From positions 39,059-103,058 of the forward strand of contig JAFZUX010000004.1 in the NCBI GenBank assembly GCA_017618115.1: 64,000 nt of DNA, in the 5' to 3' direction. The DNA comes from Bacteroidales bacterium (lineage in GTDB: Bacteria > Bacteroidota > Bacteroidia > Bacteroidales > UBA932). A program made the translations under genes and the position numbers. Below the pieces are notes generated by a model. The model was not told where the DNA came from. It did not search any database and was given only the letters and a program-made list of their open reading frames with translations. Every line of letters begins with the position of its first letter. Within the stretch, counting starts at the first letter, position 1. Positions 17,150 to 27,508 of the stretch are shown piece after piece.

Positions 17150-18238
17150 TTATTCTTTATCTGTTTTCAACTCCTTTTTGTGATGCTCCACCTGAGCGGA
17201 TCCTATAAATACCGAACTCAGCAAAGTGAATACGTAAGCCTGGATGAAAGCAACCAGAACCTCCAACGCATTCATAAAGATGTTGAAGAGGACTGAAAGG
17301 AAAGTCATTGAACCTCCCAACACCTTACCCGCGCTGAATCCTATGAAAATCAAAACCGTAAGCACAAGCATAGCCATGTGCCCGCCAAGCATGTTTGCAA
17401 AGAGCCTTATCATCAGAGCAATAGGTTTTGTGAATATACCTATGAACTCTATAAAAGGCATAATTGGAATAGGAACCTTTAACCATGTAGGGACATCCGG
17501 CCAAACTATCTCTTTCCAGTACTCCCTTGAACCAAAGATGTTTACAGCAATAAAGGTACAGAGTGCAAGGAAGAGGGTTATACTCATATTGGCCGTAACT
17601 CCCACTCCGCCAGGGAAGAAAGGAATAAGGCTCATAAGGTTGCAGGTGAAGATGAAGAAGAAGGCGGTAAGAAGATATGGAGAGAACTTCTTGTAATTCT
17701 TTCCAACACAAGGTTTTACAATACTGTCTTCCACCAGCGTTACAATCATCTCCACAAAACTTACATACTTGCCCGGAACAGCCTCACAATCATCCTCGTG
17801 TTTTCTGTACCACCTTGCGGCAGGAAGGAAGAGAAGCAGCACCAGCGCTCCGTTTATAAGAAGGGCAAGCGCCATCTTGGTAAGTGAAAGATCTATCGGG
17901 CGAACCATAGTTCCGTCCTCCATCTTCTCCATGAGTTTTCCGGCGTGAGCGCTCTCCTGGTCTGCAGGGAAGAAACCTTCATAACTTCCTCCGTTCTCGT
18001 GAAGACGGCGGGAGGAGAAAACGTGCCAACCGCTTGTTTTACTGTAGAGTATAACAGGCAGATATATCACAATATCTTTATCGCCGATCTTTGTTACGTG
18101 CCAGGAGTAGGAGTCCAGCATGTGTTCAAATATTATCTCCTGCACGTTGAGTTCCTCATGCTTCTCCTCCTCTGCAAATATCATTTGCGGGGAAAGCAGC
18201 AAGGCCAAAAGCAGAAGTATGTATCTGAACCGTCTCAT
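17150..18238 (-). CDS. atpB: F-type ATP synthase subunit a
   Basis: The stator channel for ions. 362 residues, longer than the E. coli protein because of an N-terminal signal-like helix and a ~100-residue exported segment (EEEKHEELNVQEIIFEHML onward), a known feature of Bacteroidota. The essential arginine is R278 in PIALMIRLFANMLGGH. The start overlaps the preceding gene by four bases (ATGA, 18235-18238). Confidence 0.95.
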   Translation of the reverse strand: MRRFRYILLLLALLLSPQMIFAEEEKHEELNVQEIIFEHMLDSYSWHVTKIGDKDIVIYLPVILYSKTSGWHVFSSRRLHENGGSYEGFFPADQESAHAGKLMEKMEDGTMVRPIDLSLTKMALALLINGALVLLLFLPAARWYRKHEDDCEAVPGKYVSFVEMIVTLVEDSIVKPCVGKNYKKFSPYLLTAFFFIFTCNLMSLIPFFPGGVGVTANMSITLFLALCTFIAVNIFGSREYWKEIVWPDVPTWLKVPIPIMPFIEFIGIFTKPIALMIRLFANMLGGHMAMLVLTVLIFIGFSAGKVLGGSMTFLSVLFNIFMNALEVLVAFIQAYVFTLLSSVFIGSAQVEHHKKELKTDKE

Positions 18239-18615
18239 TTAGTTCTCTTCTCCCTATTATAAAAGAATATTGTATCCGTCACTAAAAGAACCAGATAGAA
18301 AAGTCCGAAGAAGAGCAGAAACCACTTTGGCTCCTCCAGGCGGCATGCGCATACTATGATTGCAAAGACAATCAACAGCAGCAGGCGCACACTCTTTACC
18401 AACATATAACCGGAGATATACTTTCTCTGACTCCCCTTTGCAAATCTCTGAAGCCATAAAAAAGAAAGTACTGAGATTACAAAAAAGAGAACTGCAGTTA
18501 CAACTCTCAGATTGCTCCAAGCCGGTTTAAACCAATAAGATATCACCAGGCAGAGGAGCAATGTAACAGCCATTGCAATAAAGTTTCCCGTTATATATTT
18601 TCTAACTGAATTCAT
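18235..18615 (-). CDS. Small four-helix membrane protein in the atp operon (AtpI-like position)
   Basis: 126 residues with four predicted membrane segments and a basic C-terminus (FFYNREKRTK). It lies exactly between atpC and atpB, starting one base before the atpC end coordinate and overlapping atpB by four bases. In other bacteria this slot holds AtpI, which helps c-ring assembly or Mg2+ uptake. Sequence similarity to AtpI is not strong enough for me to claim identity; the assignment rests on size, topology and position. Confidence 0.65.
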   Translation of the reverse strand: MNSVRKYITGNFIAMAVTLLLCLVISYWFKPAWSNLRVVTAVLFFVISVLSFLWLQRFAKGSQRKYISGYMLVKSVRLLLLIVFAIIVCACRLEEPKWFLLFFGLFYLVLLVTDTIFFYNREKRTK

Positions 18616-18861
18616 CTAGCAGATACAAACAGTTACGTTATCGTCACTCATCTCAACAAAGCCGCCTCCGATCTCCACGTTTTGTGTCTCACCCTTCTCC
18701 GTCTCAAATGCTATCACTCCCTTCTCCAAAGAGGAGATGATAGGTGCGTGAGTTGGCAGAATGGTGAAAGGACCCAATGTTCCAGGGAGGGTAACCTCCT
18801 TTACATCTCCCTTAAACAGAGAGCTTTCCGGAGATATTATATTAAGATGAAGAAGTTTCAT
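18616..18861 (-). CDS. atpC: F-type ATP synthase subunit epsilon (short form)
   Basis: An 81-residue beta-sandwich domain starting MKLLHLNIISPESSLFKGDV, with the motif LPGTLGPFTILPTHAPIISS. The usual C-terminal pair of inhibitory helices is missing, a common state in Bacteroidota. I chose the ATG at 18861, four bases after the atpD stop, rather than an upstream in-frame ATG at 18930 that would place 23 extra residues inside atpD. Loss of the helices implies that epsilon-type ATPase inhibition does not operate here. Confidence 0.9.
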   Translation of the reverse strand: MKLLHLNIISPESSLFKGDVKEVTLPGTLGPFTILPTHAPIISSLEKGVIAFETEKGETQNVEIGGGFVEMSDDNVTVCIC

Positions 18862-18865
18862 AATC

Positions 18866-20407
<1,542 letters not shown>

Positions 20408-20489
20408 TTAACAAAATTAAGCGAGAATTGTAAGGATTTTGACTAAATTCGGTCTCGGTTTCTTAAGAATAATTCTAAACATTTAAAAT

Positions 20490-20687
20490 ATGATTGTAAA
20501 AGTCAACAACCAAGAGGTAAGGATATTCAAGGGTGCCAGCGTAAAGCACGCCCTTTTAAGGTATATCCTAAGAGTTAAGGCAGATGTCTCAAATATTGAG
20601 AAACTGCAGGTAAAAGACCGCAAAGGGCATCAACTGGACCAGGATGCTCCGCTTAAGGAGGGAGATTCAATAACCGTAAATCTATAA
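20490..20687 (+). CDS. Small protein of unknown function (beta-grasp-like)
   Basis: 65 residues, no signal peptide or membrane segment. The pattern (two N-terminal strands MIVKVNNQEVRIF, a helix KHALLRYILRV, then two strands ending LKEGDSITVNL) resembles a ThiS/MoaD-like beta-grasp fold. The C-terminal Gly-Gly needed for sulfur transfer is absent, so it is not a carrier. Its stop is three bases before the 5'-nucleotidase start, so the two are translated together. Function unknown. Confidence 0.65.
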   Translation: MIVKVNNQEVRIFKGASVKHALLRYILRVKADVSNIEKLQVKDRKGHQLDQDAPLKEGDSITVNL

Positions 20688-20690
20688 GAG

Positions 20691-22163
20691 ATGAAAAGGA
20701 TACTCTACTTTATTGCAATCCTCTCATTTATCTGTGTAGGTTGCAACCGGACAAAGGAAAACAACTATGTAAGAGCCTCTTATAAGACTGATATCCATAT
20801 TGTTTCCGGCAACGATATTCACGGGGCAATTGAGAATATGCCAATGCTCGCCGCCGCCGTAGACTCTCTCAGGGCTATTGACAAGTCCCTTTTGGTACTC
20901 TCTGCAGGAGACAACCGTACCGGCAACCCTCTCAATGACCTCTATACCATCCCCGCTTTCCCGATGGTTGCCCTTATGAACTACATTGGCTTTGATGCCT
21001 CTACCTTTGGAAATCACGAGTTTGACTCGGAAGAGCCGCTGCTTGCAAAACTTATAAACCTCTCCAACTTCCCTTACATCTGTGCAAATGTTTTTCCCGA
21101 TGCGGAACTTGGAATTCAGAACATCCCTTACAAATTCTTTGACGTAAAGGGAGTGAAGGTTTGTGTTCTGGGCGTGGTACAGCTTGGTATTCAGGGAACT
21201 CCTGACAGCAACCCGGATCATCTTAAGGGCATCCGCTTTGAGGGCGTTGAGGAGACCATAAATAAATATCTCTACCTCAGAGATCAGTGTGACGTCTTCA
21301 TCCTTCTCTCTCACATAGGTTATGAAGATGACTGCGCAATGGCGGAGAAATTCCCTCAGTTTGACCTAATTGTAGGCGGTCACACCCATACTCAGATTGA
21401 GGGCGGTGAACTCCACAACGGAGTGCTCATTACCCAGAACGTAAATAAGCTTCAAAGAGTAACCCACACCATATTAACCGTTGAAAACGGAAAGGTTACC
21501 GGCAAGAGAGCGGAGAATATAGAGATTGCCTCCTCCAAAAATAAGAATCCGTTTGTAGCACAGATAGTTGAAAAGTTCAGCGACAACCCTGAACTTCAAA
21601 GAGTTCTGGCCGTTGCCACCGCACCTTTCTCCACATACGAAGAGCTTGGACTTCTTATGTGTGACGCTCTCAAAGAGATGACACACAGTGAGATTGGTTT
21701 TACCAATATGGGAGGCGTAAGATATGACACCCATCCAAAAGGAGACTTTACCGTAGATGACGTCCTTCGTCTTGATCCGTTCGGCAACGGTGTAGTAATA
21801 ATGGAACTCACTCCAAAAGAGATTGAGGATATGTTAATTGCCTGCTTCTATGCAGACCGCAACCGCTTCCCTTACACCTCCGGAATCAAGTGTGACGTTG
21901 AGTACACAGCCAACAAGAATAACGAACCGGAAAAGGTTGTAAAACTTACACTTACAACAGATGACGGCAAACCTCTGGATCCTAACAAGAAGTACAAGGT
22001 TGCAGGAAACGCTTACGCCGTAACCGTCTCTGACTCACCAAGAGAGGATGAGGGACGCGAGTTCGGTTCCATAAGTTCAGACCTTCTGATAAAATTCCTC
22101 ACGGAAAAGAAACAGATTAACTACAGCGGCCGCAGATGCCTGACAGAACACATCGTTAAATAA
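20691..22163 (+). CDS. 5'-nucleotidase / UshA-family metallophosphatase lipoprotein
   Basis: 490 residues with a lipoprotein signal (FICVGC, lipidated Cys18), so outside the cytoplasm. The N-terminal metallophosphoesterase domain has SGNDIHG, GNHEFD and VGGHTHT, the dinuclear metal ligands. The C-terminal 5'-nucleotidase domain has the substrate-binding segments GGVRYDTHPKGDFTVDDV and PFGN. Family members hydrolyse nucleotides, UDP-sugars or CDP-alcohols for salvage; the exact substrate cannot be told. A strong terminator follows at 22268. Confidence 0.88.
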   Translation: MKRILYFIAILSFICVGCNRTKENNYVRASYKTDIHIVSGNDIHGAIENMPMLAAAVDSLRAIDKSLLVLSAGDNRTGNPLNDLYTIPAFPMVALMNYIGFDASTFGNHEFDSEEPLLAKLINLSNFPYICANVFPDAELGIQNIPYKFFDVKGVKVCVLGVVQLGIQGTPDSNPDHLKGIRFEGVEETINKYLYLRDQCDVFILLSHIGYEDDCAMAEKFPQFDLIVGGHTHTQIEGGELHNGVLITQNVNKLQRVTHTILTVENGKVTGKRAENIEIASSKNKNPFVAQIVEKFSDNPELQRVLAVATAPFSTYEELGLLMCDALKEMTHSEIGFTNMGGVRYDTHPKGDFTVDDVLRLDPFGNGVVIMELTPKEIEDMLIACFYADRNRFPYTSGIKCDVEYTANKNNEPEKVVKLTLTTDDGKPLDPNKKYKVAGNAYAVTVSDSPREDEGREFGSISSDLLIKFLTEKKQINYSGRRCLTEHIVK

Positions 22164-22210
22164 CAGTGTATAAGCTACTATACAGAAAATAAAGTAGTTA
22201 ACAAGAATAC

Positions 22211-22258
22211 TGTACAAGTAATTGTACAAGTGATTGTACAAGTAAATGTGCAAGTCAG
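22211..22258 (+). repeat. Four tandem 12-bp repeats, TGTACAAGTnAn
   Basis: Units TGTACAAGTAAT, TGTACAAGTGAT, TGTACAAGTAAA and TGTGCAAGTCAG follow one another without gaps, between the nucleotidase stop codon and its terminator. Each of the first three contains the palindrome TTGTACAA or TGTACA. They could be protein-binding sites in the transcript end or simple slippage products. Confidence 0.85.
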
Positions 22259-22267
22259 TCAAAAAAA

Positions 22268-22304
22268 AGCACCGGTTAGTTTACGCTAATCGGTGCTCTT
22301 TTTT
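22268..22304. terminator. Bidirectional intrinsic terminator
   Basis: A 12-bp stem (AGCACCGGTTAG with CTAATCGGTGCT, one G-T pair) with a 6-base loop, preceded by eight A and followed by CTTTTTT. It lies between the convergent nucleotidase (+) and TonB receptor (-) genes and can serve both. Confidence 0.88.
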
Positions 22305-22317
22305 ATGTTCAACTTTG

Positions 22318-24654
22318 TTAGAACTTTATTCTCAAATCAATACCGGCCTGTATACCTCTGCCCTTCTGCATAAAGCCGGAGGAGGTGGTATCAAAGTAGA
22401 ATAGAGCGTAATCTTTGTTCAGAATATTCCTGCACCAGAGGGCTACCTCAAGCGCTGAGTATCCGCTCTTTAGAGAGTTGCTCCTGCCAAAAGAGTATGC
22501 TATTCTGCCGTCCAGAAGGCCGTAGAAATTCTGATAAACATCATTGACCTCAGTAAAGTAGATTCTGCCCATACCGGTGTAATCTGCATAGAAGGTAAGT
22601 GCATGACCTCCTGATAGTTCCGCCTTGTAGCAGGCTGCAAGATGGAGGGTGTGCTTTGGAGCAAACGGTACCCTCTTGTCTTTGAAGTCTCTATCTACCA
22701 GCGTCCTCTTGCCTCCCTCGTTTACTACAACCTGAGTGAGATTCTTTACAAACTTGGCATCCGTAAAACCGTAATCTGCAGAGAGCGTAAGGTTGTATAG
22801 AGGGTTTGCAATAAAGGAGATTTCCGCTCCGCGGCTGCGGCTCTCGCCGGCGTTGGAAGTATATCTTCCCATTCCGCTCTCAACAAAACGGGATACCTGC
22901 TGGTCTTTTATGTTCATCCAGAAGAGGCTCATATCCAAACTGATGCGGCCATTGCTCATTGTAAGGTGAGAGCCCAGTTCATAGTTCCAGGAGTACTCCG
23001 GGCGGTAACGGAGTGCTGTGTTTATAGTCTCGTCATTCTCCAGAGTTCCCACATTCTTTGTAAGATCTGTCTGCATATAATCAGAGAGCATCTGAATGTT
23101 GAATCCTCCTCCGCGGTAACCTTTGCTTGCAAGAAAGTAGATGTTGTTTCTTGGATTGAAGTCATACTTGAGTGCAAGACGAGGAAGAAGCGGCATAGAC
23201 TCGTCATACTGCTTACCTATGTAGTTCACTTTGTATGTTCCCTCACCTGTAACCTTTCCCCTCATAGACATCTGGTAGTTCATCTCCGTACCGGTATCGT
23301 ACTTAATCTTAACCTTCTCGTAATCAAATCTTAAGGCAAGTGTTGCGGAGAGACCTTTTGCACCGAAGATATCTTTGAAAACGCTCTGATGGAAGAGAGC
23401 CGCGCCCGATGTTGGAAGGTGGAAGAGACCCGGTACCGCCATATACTCATCCAGGAGAGTAACCTTAATTGGAGAGCGGGCCATTGCGGCATCCATAGTT
23501 GCCTGAAGATCAGATATAAAATCGTGACCGAATGTAAGCGGAGTCTGATTGCGGTTCCAGTTGTAGAAGCCGGAAACGCCTGTAGAAAAGTCCATTCCGC
23601 CCCATATCTCATCCCAGCATCCCTTAACTATAACCTCCTGGCTTATGGTGTTCTGCTTCTGCATCTGCACCATTGTATATCTGTCTTCAGGTGTGTAATC
23701 CTGGTCCATACTCATACGGTCTCTGAGGTATTGCCAACCGCTTACGGAAGTGATTGATATACCCAGATTCTCCGGAGTATACTTTGTTACCAGGCCGGTA
23801 TTCAGCAGGTTACGGTAGTATGAACTCTTAAAGTTATAGTTGGGGTTTGTGTACTCTCCGGTTGCCTTGTTATACTCTCCGTAAGGATAGCCTCCGTCAT
23901 CACAGTACTCGTAACTTACGTTGAGATCAAAACTCAGGTTTTTATTCGGACGCAGAATACCGTGCATTCTTCCGCCGCCGCTCATTCCCTTGTCTATCTT
24001 CTTTCCGTCAAAAGTGTTTCTGTAAAAGCCGCCGCTATAGGTTCCGAAGCCGGATGCGGAGAAAGCAAACTTACTGCTAATTCTGTGATAATGAGCCAGT
24101 GAAAAACGGTAGCCGTTTTTGGTGGCTGCACTCATCATAAAATCTGTTCCGCTGTAATCAAATGGAGATTTGGTACTTACGTTAATAAGACCGCCCATTG
24201 TGTTTCTTCCGTAGAGAGTTCCCTGGGGACCTCTCAATACCTCAACACGCTCAATATCTGCATAGTCAAAATCAAAGGCGGATTTGTCCCAGTAAGGAAT
24301 ACCGTCTACGTACATACCTACTGCAGAGTTATTTATACGGGAGCCCACACCTCTTACATAAATTGAGGAGGTGAGTTTTGTTCCGTAGTTTGGTATATAG
24401 AGATTGGGCACAACTCCGGTAAGACTCTTCATAGAGATTATACCCTCTCTTACCATTCTGTCATTGGTAATAATTGAAGAGGAGAGAGGCTGATCTTTCA
24501 GAGTTCTGCTCTCTTTGGTATCTCCCACAACCCACAAACTTTCAATTAAATACTCTTTTATGGTATCCTTCTGATATCCGTCATAACTGAAACCGCTGTT
24601 TGAAAAGAGAACTACAGCGGCAAAACAAATAGCAAATGCACTCCTAAACTTCAT
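22318..24654 (-). CDS. TonB-dependent outer-membrane receptor
   Basis: 778 residues. Signal peptide to about residue 23, then a plug domain (IYVRGVGSRINNSAVGMYVD, IERVEVLRGPQGTLYGRNTMGG) and a 22-strand barrel ending in an aromatic-rich C-terminus with final Phe (GIQAGIDLRIKF). It imports a large ligand using TonB energy. It closes a four-gene operon with a BtuB-like receptor and two lipoproteins; gaps are two bases. The plug and barrel look more like siderophore/catecholate receptors than SusC, because no carboxypeptidase-like N-terminal extension is present. Substrate unknown. Confidence 0.88.
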   Translation of the reverse strand: MKFRSAFAICFAAVVLFSNSGFSYDGYQKDTIKEYLIESLWVVGDTKESRTLKDQPLSSSIITNDRMVREGIISMKSLTGVVPNLYIPNYGTKLTSSIYVRGVGSRINNSAVGMYVDGIPYWDKSAFDFDYADIERVEVLRGPQGTLYGRNTMGGLINVSTKSPFDYSGTDFMMSAATKNGYRFSLAHYHRISSKFAFSASGFGTYSGGFYRNTFDGKKIDKGMSGGGRMHGILRPNKNLSFDLNVSYEYCDDGGYPYGEYNKATGEYTNPNYNFKSSYYRNLLNTGLVTKYTPENLGISITSVSGWQYLRDRMSMDQDYTPEDRYTMVQMQKQNTISQEVIVKGCWDEIWGGMDFSTGVSGFYNWNRNQTPLTFGHDFISDLQATMDAAMARSPIKVTLLDEYMAVPGLFHLPTSGAALFHQSVFKDIFGAKGLSATLALRFDYEKVKIKYDTGTEMNYQMSMRGKVTGEGTYKVNYIGKQYDESMPLLPRLALKYDFNPRNNIYFLASKGYRGGGFNIQMLSDYMQTDLTKNVGTLENDETINTALRYRPEYSWNYELGSHLTMSNGRISLDMSLFWMNIKDQQVSRFVESGMGRYTSNAGESRSRGAEISFIANPLYNLTLSADYGFTDAKFVKNLTQVVVNEGGKRTLVDRDFKDKRVPFAPKHTLHLAACYKAELSGGHALTFYADYTGMGRIYFTEVNDVYQNFYGLLDGRIAYSFGRSNSLKSGYSALEVALWCRNILNKDYALFYFDTTSSGFMQKGRGIQAGIDLRIKF

Positions 24655-24656
24655 AT

Positions 24657-26348
24657 CTATTTCAGCAGATTATAATCTTTTACACCCAGAACTTCTGTGG
24701 AGAGTTCCCCTATCCATCCGGCCTTGGAACATACGCCTGTCTGAACCTTCACAAAATCTACGTATTGCAGGTTTGCGGCACTTCCGTCCCAACGCACTGC
24801 GTCTGAAATCTTAAAGTGGTTGTCGTTTGCTCCGCCGGAGGAGTTGCTGTCTGATGAGAGGCGGTCTATATTGCTGAAATTATCTGCATAACCCCACTCA
24901 AAATCTCTGTTGTACCAGACATCTTTAGATACCTCCACAGTCTTGGAAATAAGTGAAGATCCGTAGAGTGTATATGTTGAGGATACCCAGGCAGGGAAGT
25001 AACTGTTTTGTGTATGATATGCGGAGAGATAATCTATGCTGCCGCTCTTTCCGTCAGATGAGGTCCATAGAACCGGACTCTTGGAAGAGGTTGGCTTGTA
25101 GTAGGTTATGGAGTAATCCCTGGTCTCCGTAGAGTAGTCACTGCCCTTTAGTTCATACCAGGTATCGTCCGGCAGTCCGTTGCCGTTCTCATCCTGCATA
25201 ACCCAAACTATGCCCGGCTCGGAGGAGTTGGTAAAGGAGTTTCCGGTAACGGCAATATTGTAACCGCCGTCATTTACTACGCTGTGGTCAAAACCTACAA
25301 CTATGTAACCTCCCCAGGCTCCGAGAGATACAATGCCCGCCGTTTTAAATTTATCCTCAGCAAACTTGCAGGCCTCTGCCTGAGTTGTTGCGGTGTAACC
25401 CTCGTTAATGAATTGACCCGGTGCAGGAGTAAACTCATACACTTTATTGCAAGGAGCAGTACCTCCCTCTCTCTTGTATGTACCCTCTTTAGGGCATACG
25501 TTTACGGTAAGCGTCTTGGAGAGGCTTCCGTATTTATTTGTCATTGTAACTATAAGAGTATGAGCACCTACAGCCGTCTCACTACAGAGGAAGTAGTTTT
25601 GATTTGAGTTCTGTTTTTCCACTCCGTCCAGCACCCATTTATAGGTTGCGTCAAAGGCGTTTTCAACTTTGCGTATTAATATTCTTACGGTACGTCCGGT
25701 GGAGTAGTTATAGGTATCACTCTCAAAGTTCCAGTTGAAAGGCATATCGCTCTCATCACACACCTTAACGTTAAAGGAGAAGGTATCAGAGCCGTCCTCA
25801 TTGGTCATCACAACTTTAAGAGCGTGAGTTCCCTTTGAAGATGATTTGTAAGTATAATCTTTTGTGGTTGCAACCTGAGCATTATCCACATACCAGACGT
25901 ATGAGGCTCCTGTTTCGTTTTCTACGGTAGGAGTGAGTTTCAACTCACTATCTTTCAATATAGTAAAACCTCCATCGGGGACAGCAACAAGCACCTTAGG
26001 AAGAAGTTGGGCAGCCACGGTTATTTTAATCTCCTTGCTGGCGGAACCAAACTTTGTGGTGACAGTGAGAGTTATGTAGTTTTCACTTATCTCCTTTCCC
26101 TGAAAGGTTAGATTGGAAGAGGTAGAGATTACGCTGCCGTTCATTACCCAGGAGTAAGTTGCACCCTCAACATTCTTGTATGTAGGAGTTATGGTTATGC
26201 TCTTCCCCAACTTAACCGTATAGGAAACCTTGTCAAATGAGACTGTTGGCGGATCTGTCTTCTCAGGTACCACCTGGTTGGAAGAGCCTGAACAAGAGGC
26301 AATAACCAATGCCGCAAACAGAGGCAATATTCTAAAAATATGTTTCAT
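24657..26348 (-). CDS. Surface lipoprotein with PKD/Ig-like repeats
   Basis: 563 residues with a lipobox (VIASC, Cys19). Three PKD/Ig-like modules follow (about 30-115, 116-200, 201-290), each with the pattern G-A-x-Y-x-W-x-x-(N/D)-G and ending in a (S/T)xTVxV strand. The C-terminal ~270 residues form a separate domain rich in Trp, Asp and Ser (QDENGNGLPDDTWYELKGSD) of a kind seen in Bacteroidota cell-surface proteins located in BtuB/BtuG clusters. It is probably exposed on the cell surface and helps capture the ligand of one of the flanking receptors. Binding partner not shown by sequence. Confidence 0.75.
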   Translation of the reverse strand: MKHIFRILPLFAALVIASCSGSSNQVVPEKTDPPTVSFDKVSYTVKLGKSITITPTYKNVEGATYSWVMNGSVISTSSNLTFQGKEISENYITLTVTTKFGSASKEIKITVAAQLLPKVLVAVPDGGFTILKDSELKLTPTVENETGASYVWYVDNAQVATTKDYTYKSSSKGTHALKVVMTNEDGSDTFSFNVKVCDESDMPFNWNFESDTYNYSTGRTVRILIRKVENAFDATYKWVLDGVEKQNSNQNYFLCSETAVGAHTLIVTMTNKYGSLSKTLTVNVCPKEGTYKREGGTAPCNKVYEFTPAPGQFINEGYTATTQAEACKFAEDKFKTAGIVSLGAWGGYIVVGFDHSVVNDGGYNIAVTGNSFTNSSEPGIVWVMQDENGNGLPDDTWYELKGSDYSTETRDYSITYYKPTSSKSPVLWTSSDGKSGSIDYLSAYHTQNSYFPAWVSSTYTLYGSSLISKTVEVSKDVWYNRDFEWGYADNFSNIDRLSSDSNSSGGANDNHFKISDAVRWDGSAANLQYVDFVKVQTGVCSKAGWIGELSTEVLGVKDYNLLK

Positions 26349-26350
26349 CT

Positions 26351-27508
26351 CTACTTAAGTTCTTTAGTTGTAAATGCTATATGGGCAGGTATGTCTCCGG
26401 TTGAAACCTGCCACTTCTTTTTGCCATCCTTAGTAAAACAGTATAACATTCCGGGTGTTACATAATCTTTTGCGTCTGCAATGAAAATCTCTTTGGTTTC
26501 CGGATTTACTGCAATGCCGGATGGAACCGTTATCTCTTTCTCTGTTCCGTCCGTTATGAAGTTACGTGAAACCACCATCTTCCGCTTAACGTCATAGATG
26601 GCGTAAGAGACTGTGTTAGACTGAGTAAAGTTATTCCAGGATGTACTGTAAACATAGAGGGAATCTCCGCAGATTGTCATATCCGTGCAAGGGAGAAGTT
26701 CAAGGAAATCCACCACCTCGTCCGTTGCGGAATTTATAACTGAAACGGTAGAAGGTATATCATAGTAATCTCCTCTGGATGAGACATATATGTAGCCATA
26801 TTTATCAATTTCCATTCTGTGAAGATTGATTGCAACATCTATGTTCTTTACTACCTGGAATGTGGAGAGGTCTATAACGCTTACAGTATGGTCATAGTTT
26901 GGAACACGGTAGCCGCCGGAGTTTGCAACATAGAGTTTACCCTTGTTTACAACCATCTCCTCAGGCTGATAGCCGACCACACAAGTTGCAACCTCAGAGA
27001 GTGTTAGAGTATCTATCTTTGCAACGTATCCTTTGCGTGAGGTAGGATCCAATTCCACCGGCCCGGCGTAAGAGGAGACGTATGCGTAGCCACTGTCAAA
27101 TGTGATGTAACGGCAGTTGGGAATGGAAATCTGGGCAATGTGTTTGCCGCTTCTAAGATCCATTACCTCAACAAGATTGGAGCAGTTGATCACTGCATAG
27201 AGTTTGCCGCCGTAAATCTTTATATCGTTTCCCACATCTCCCAACTCACGTGTAACTCCCGGGTTCAGAGTGGCAAAGATATTTCTCATATATACTCCGC
27301 TGCCGTAGTCAAAGTAATCCAGGGTTGCCTTGTTGCTTCCCATATTTCCCTCATTCAAAAGGAAGAAGCCCTTAATATCTCCCGCCTCTCCGCCGGTAAC
27401 AGGAATATCCGTTGCCTTTTGAATATCTGGCAGATGACGGCAGGAGAAAAGAAGCAATGCAACTGCCGTCAAAAGGATAAATTTTACCGTTTTGCAACCC
27501 GTTATCAT
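26351..27508 (-). CDS. YncE/DUF5074-type beta-propeller lipoprotein (BtuG-like)
   Basis: 385 residues, lipobox LLFSC. Repeated blade motifs such as GGKLYAVINCSNLVEVMDL, KGKLYVANSGGY and YGYIYVSSRGDYY predict a seven-bladed propeller. In Bacteroides, BtuG proteins of this class sit on BtuB and bind cobalamin very tightly. Here it overlaps the start region of the BtuB-like receptor gene by four bases, the same pairing. Ligand identity is inferred from family and neighbour only, and no cobalamin riboswitch precedes the operon. Confidence 0.75.
   Translation of the reverse strand: MITGCKTVKFILLTAVALLLFSCRHLPDIQKATDIPVTGGEAGDIKGFFLLNEGNMGSNKATLDYFDYGSGVYMRNIFATLNPGVTRELGDVGNDIKIYGGKLYAVINCSNLVEVMDLRSGKHIAQISIPNCRYITFDSGYAYVSSYAGPVELDPTSRKGYVAKIDTLTLSEVATCVVGYQPEEMVVNKGKLYVANSGGYRVPNYDHTVSVIDLSTFQVVKNIDVAINLHRMEIDKYGYIYVSSRGDYYDIPSTVSVINSATDEVVDFLELLPCTDMTICGDSLYVYSTSWNNFTQSNTVSYAIYDVKRKMVVSRNFITDGTEKEITVPSGIAVNPETKEIFIADAKDYVTPGMLYCFTKDGKKKWQVSTGDIPAHIAFTTKELK

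Noticed and set aside
22211-22258. CRISPR-like array
   Set aside because: 12-bp contiguous units without spacers, no cas genes in the window. The 63-bp period in 40600-41050 is LRR coding sequence.
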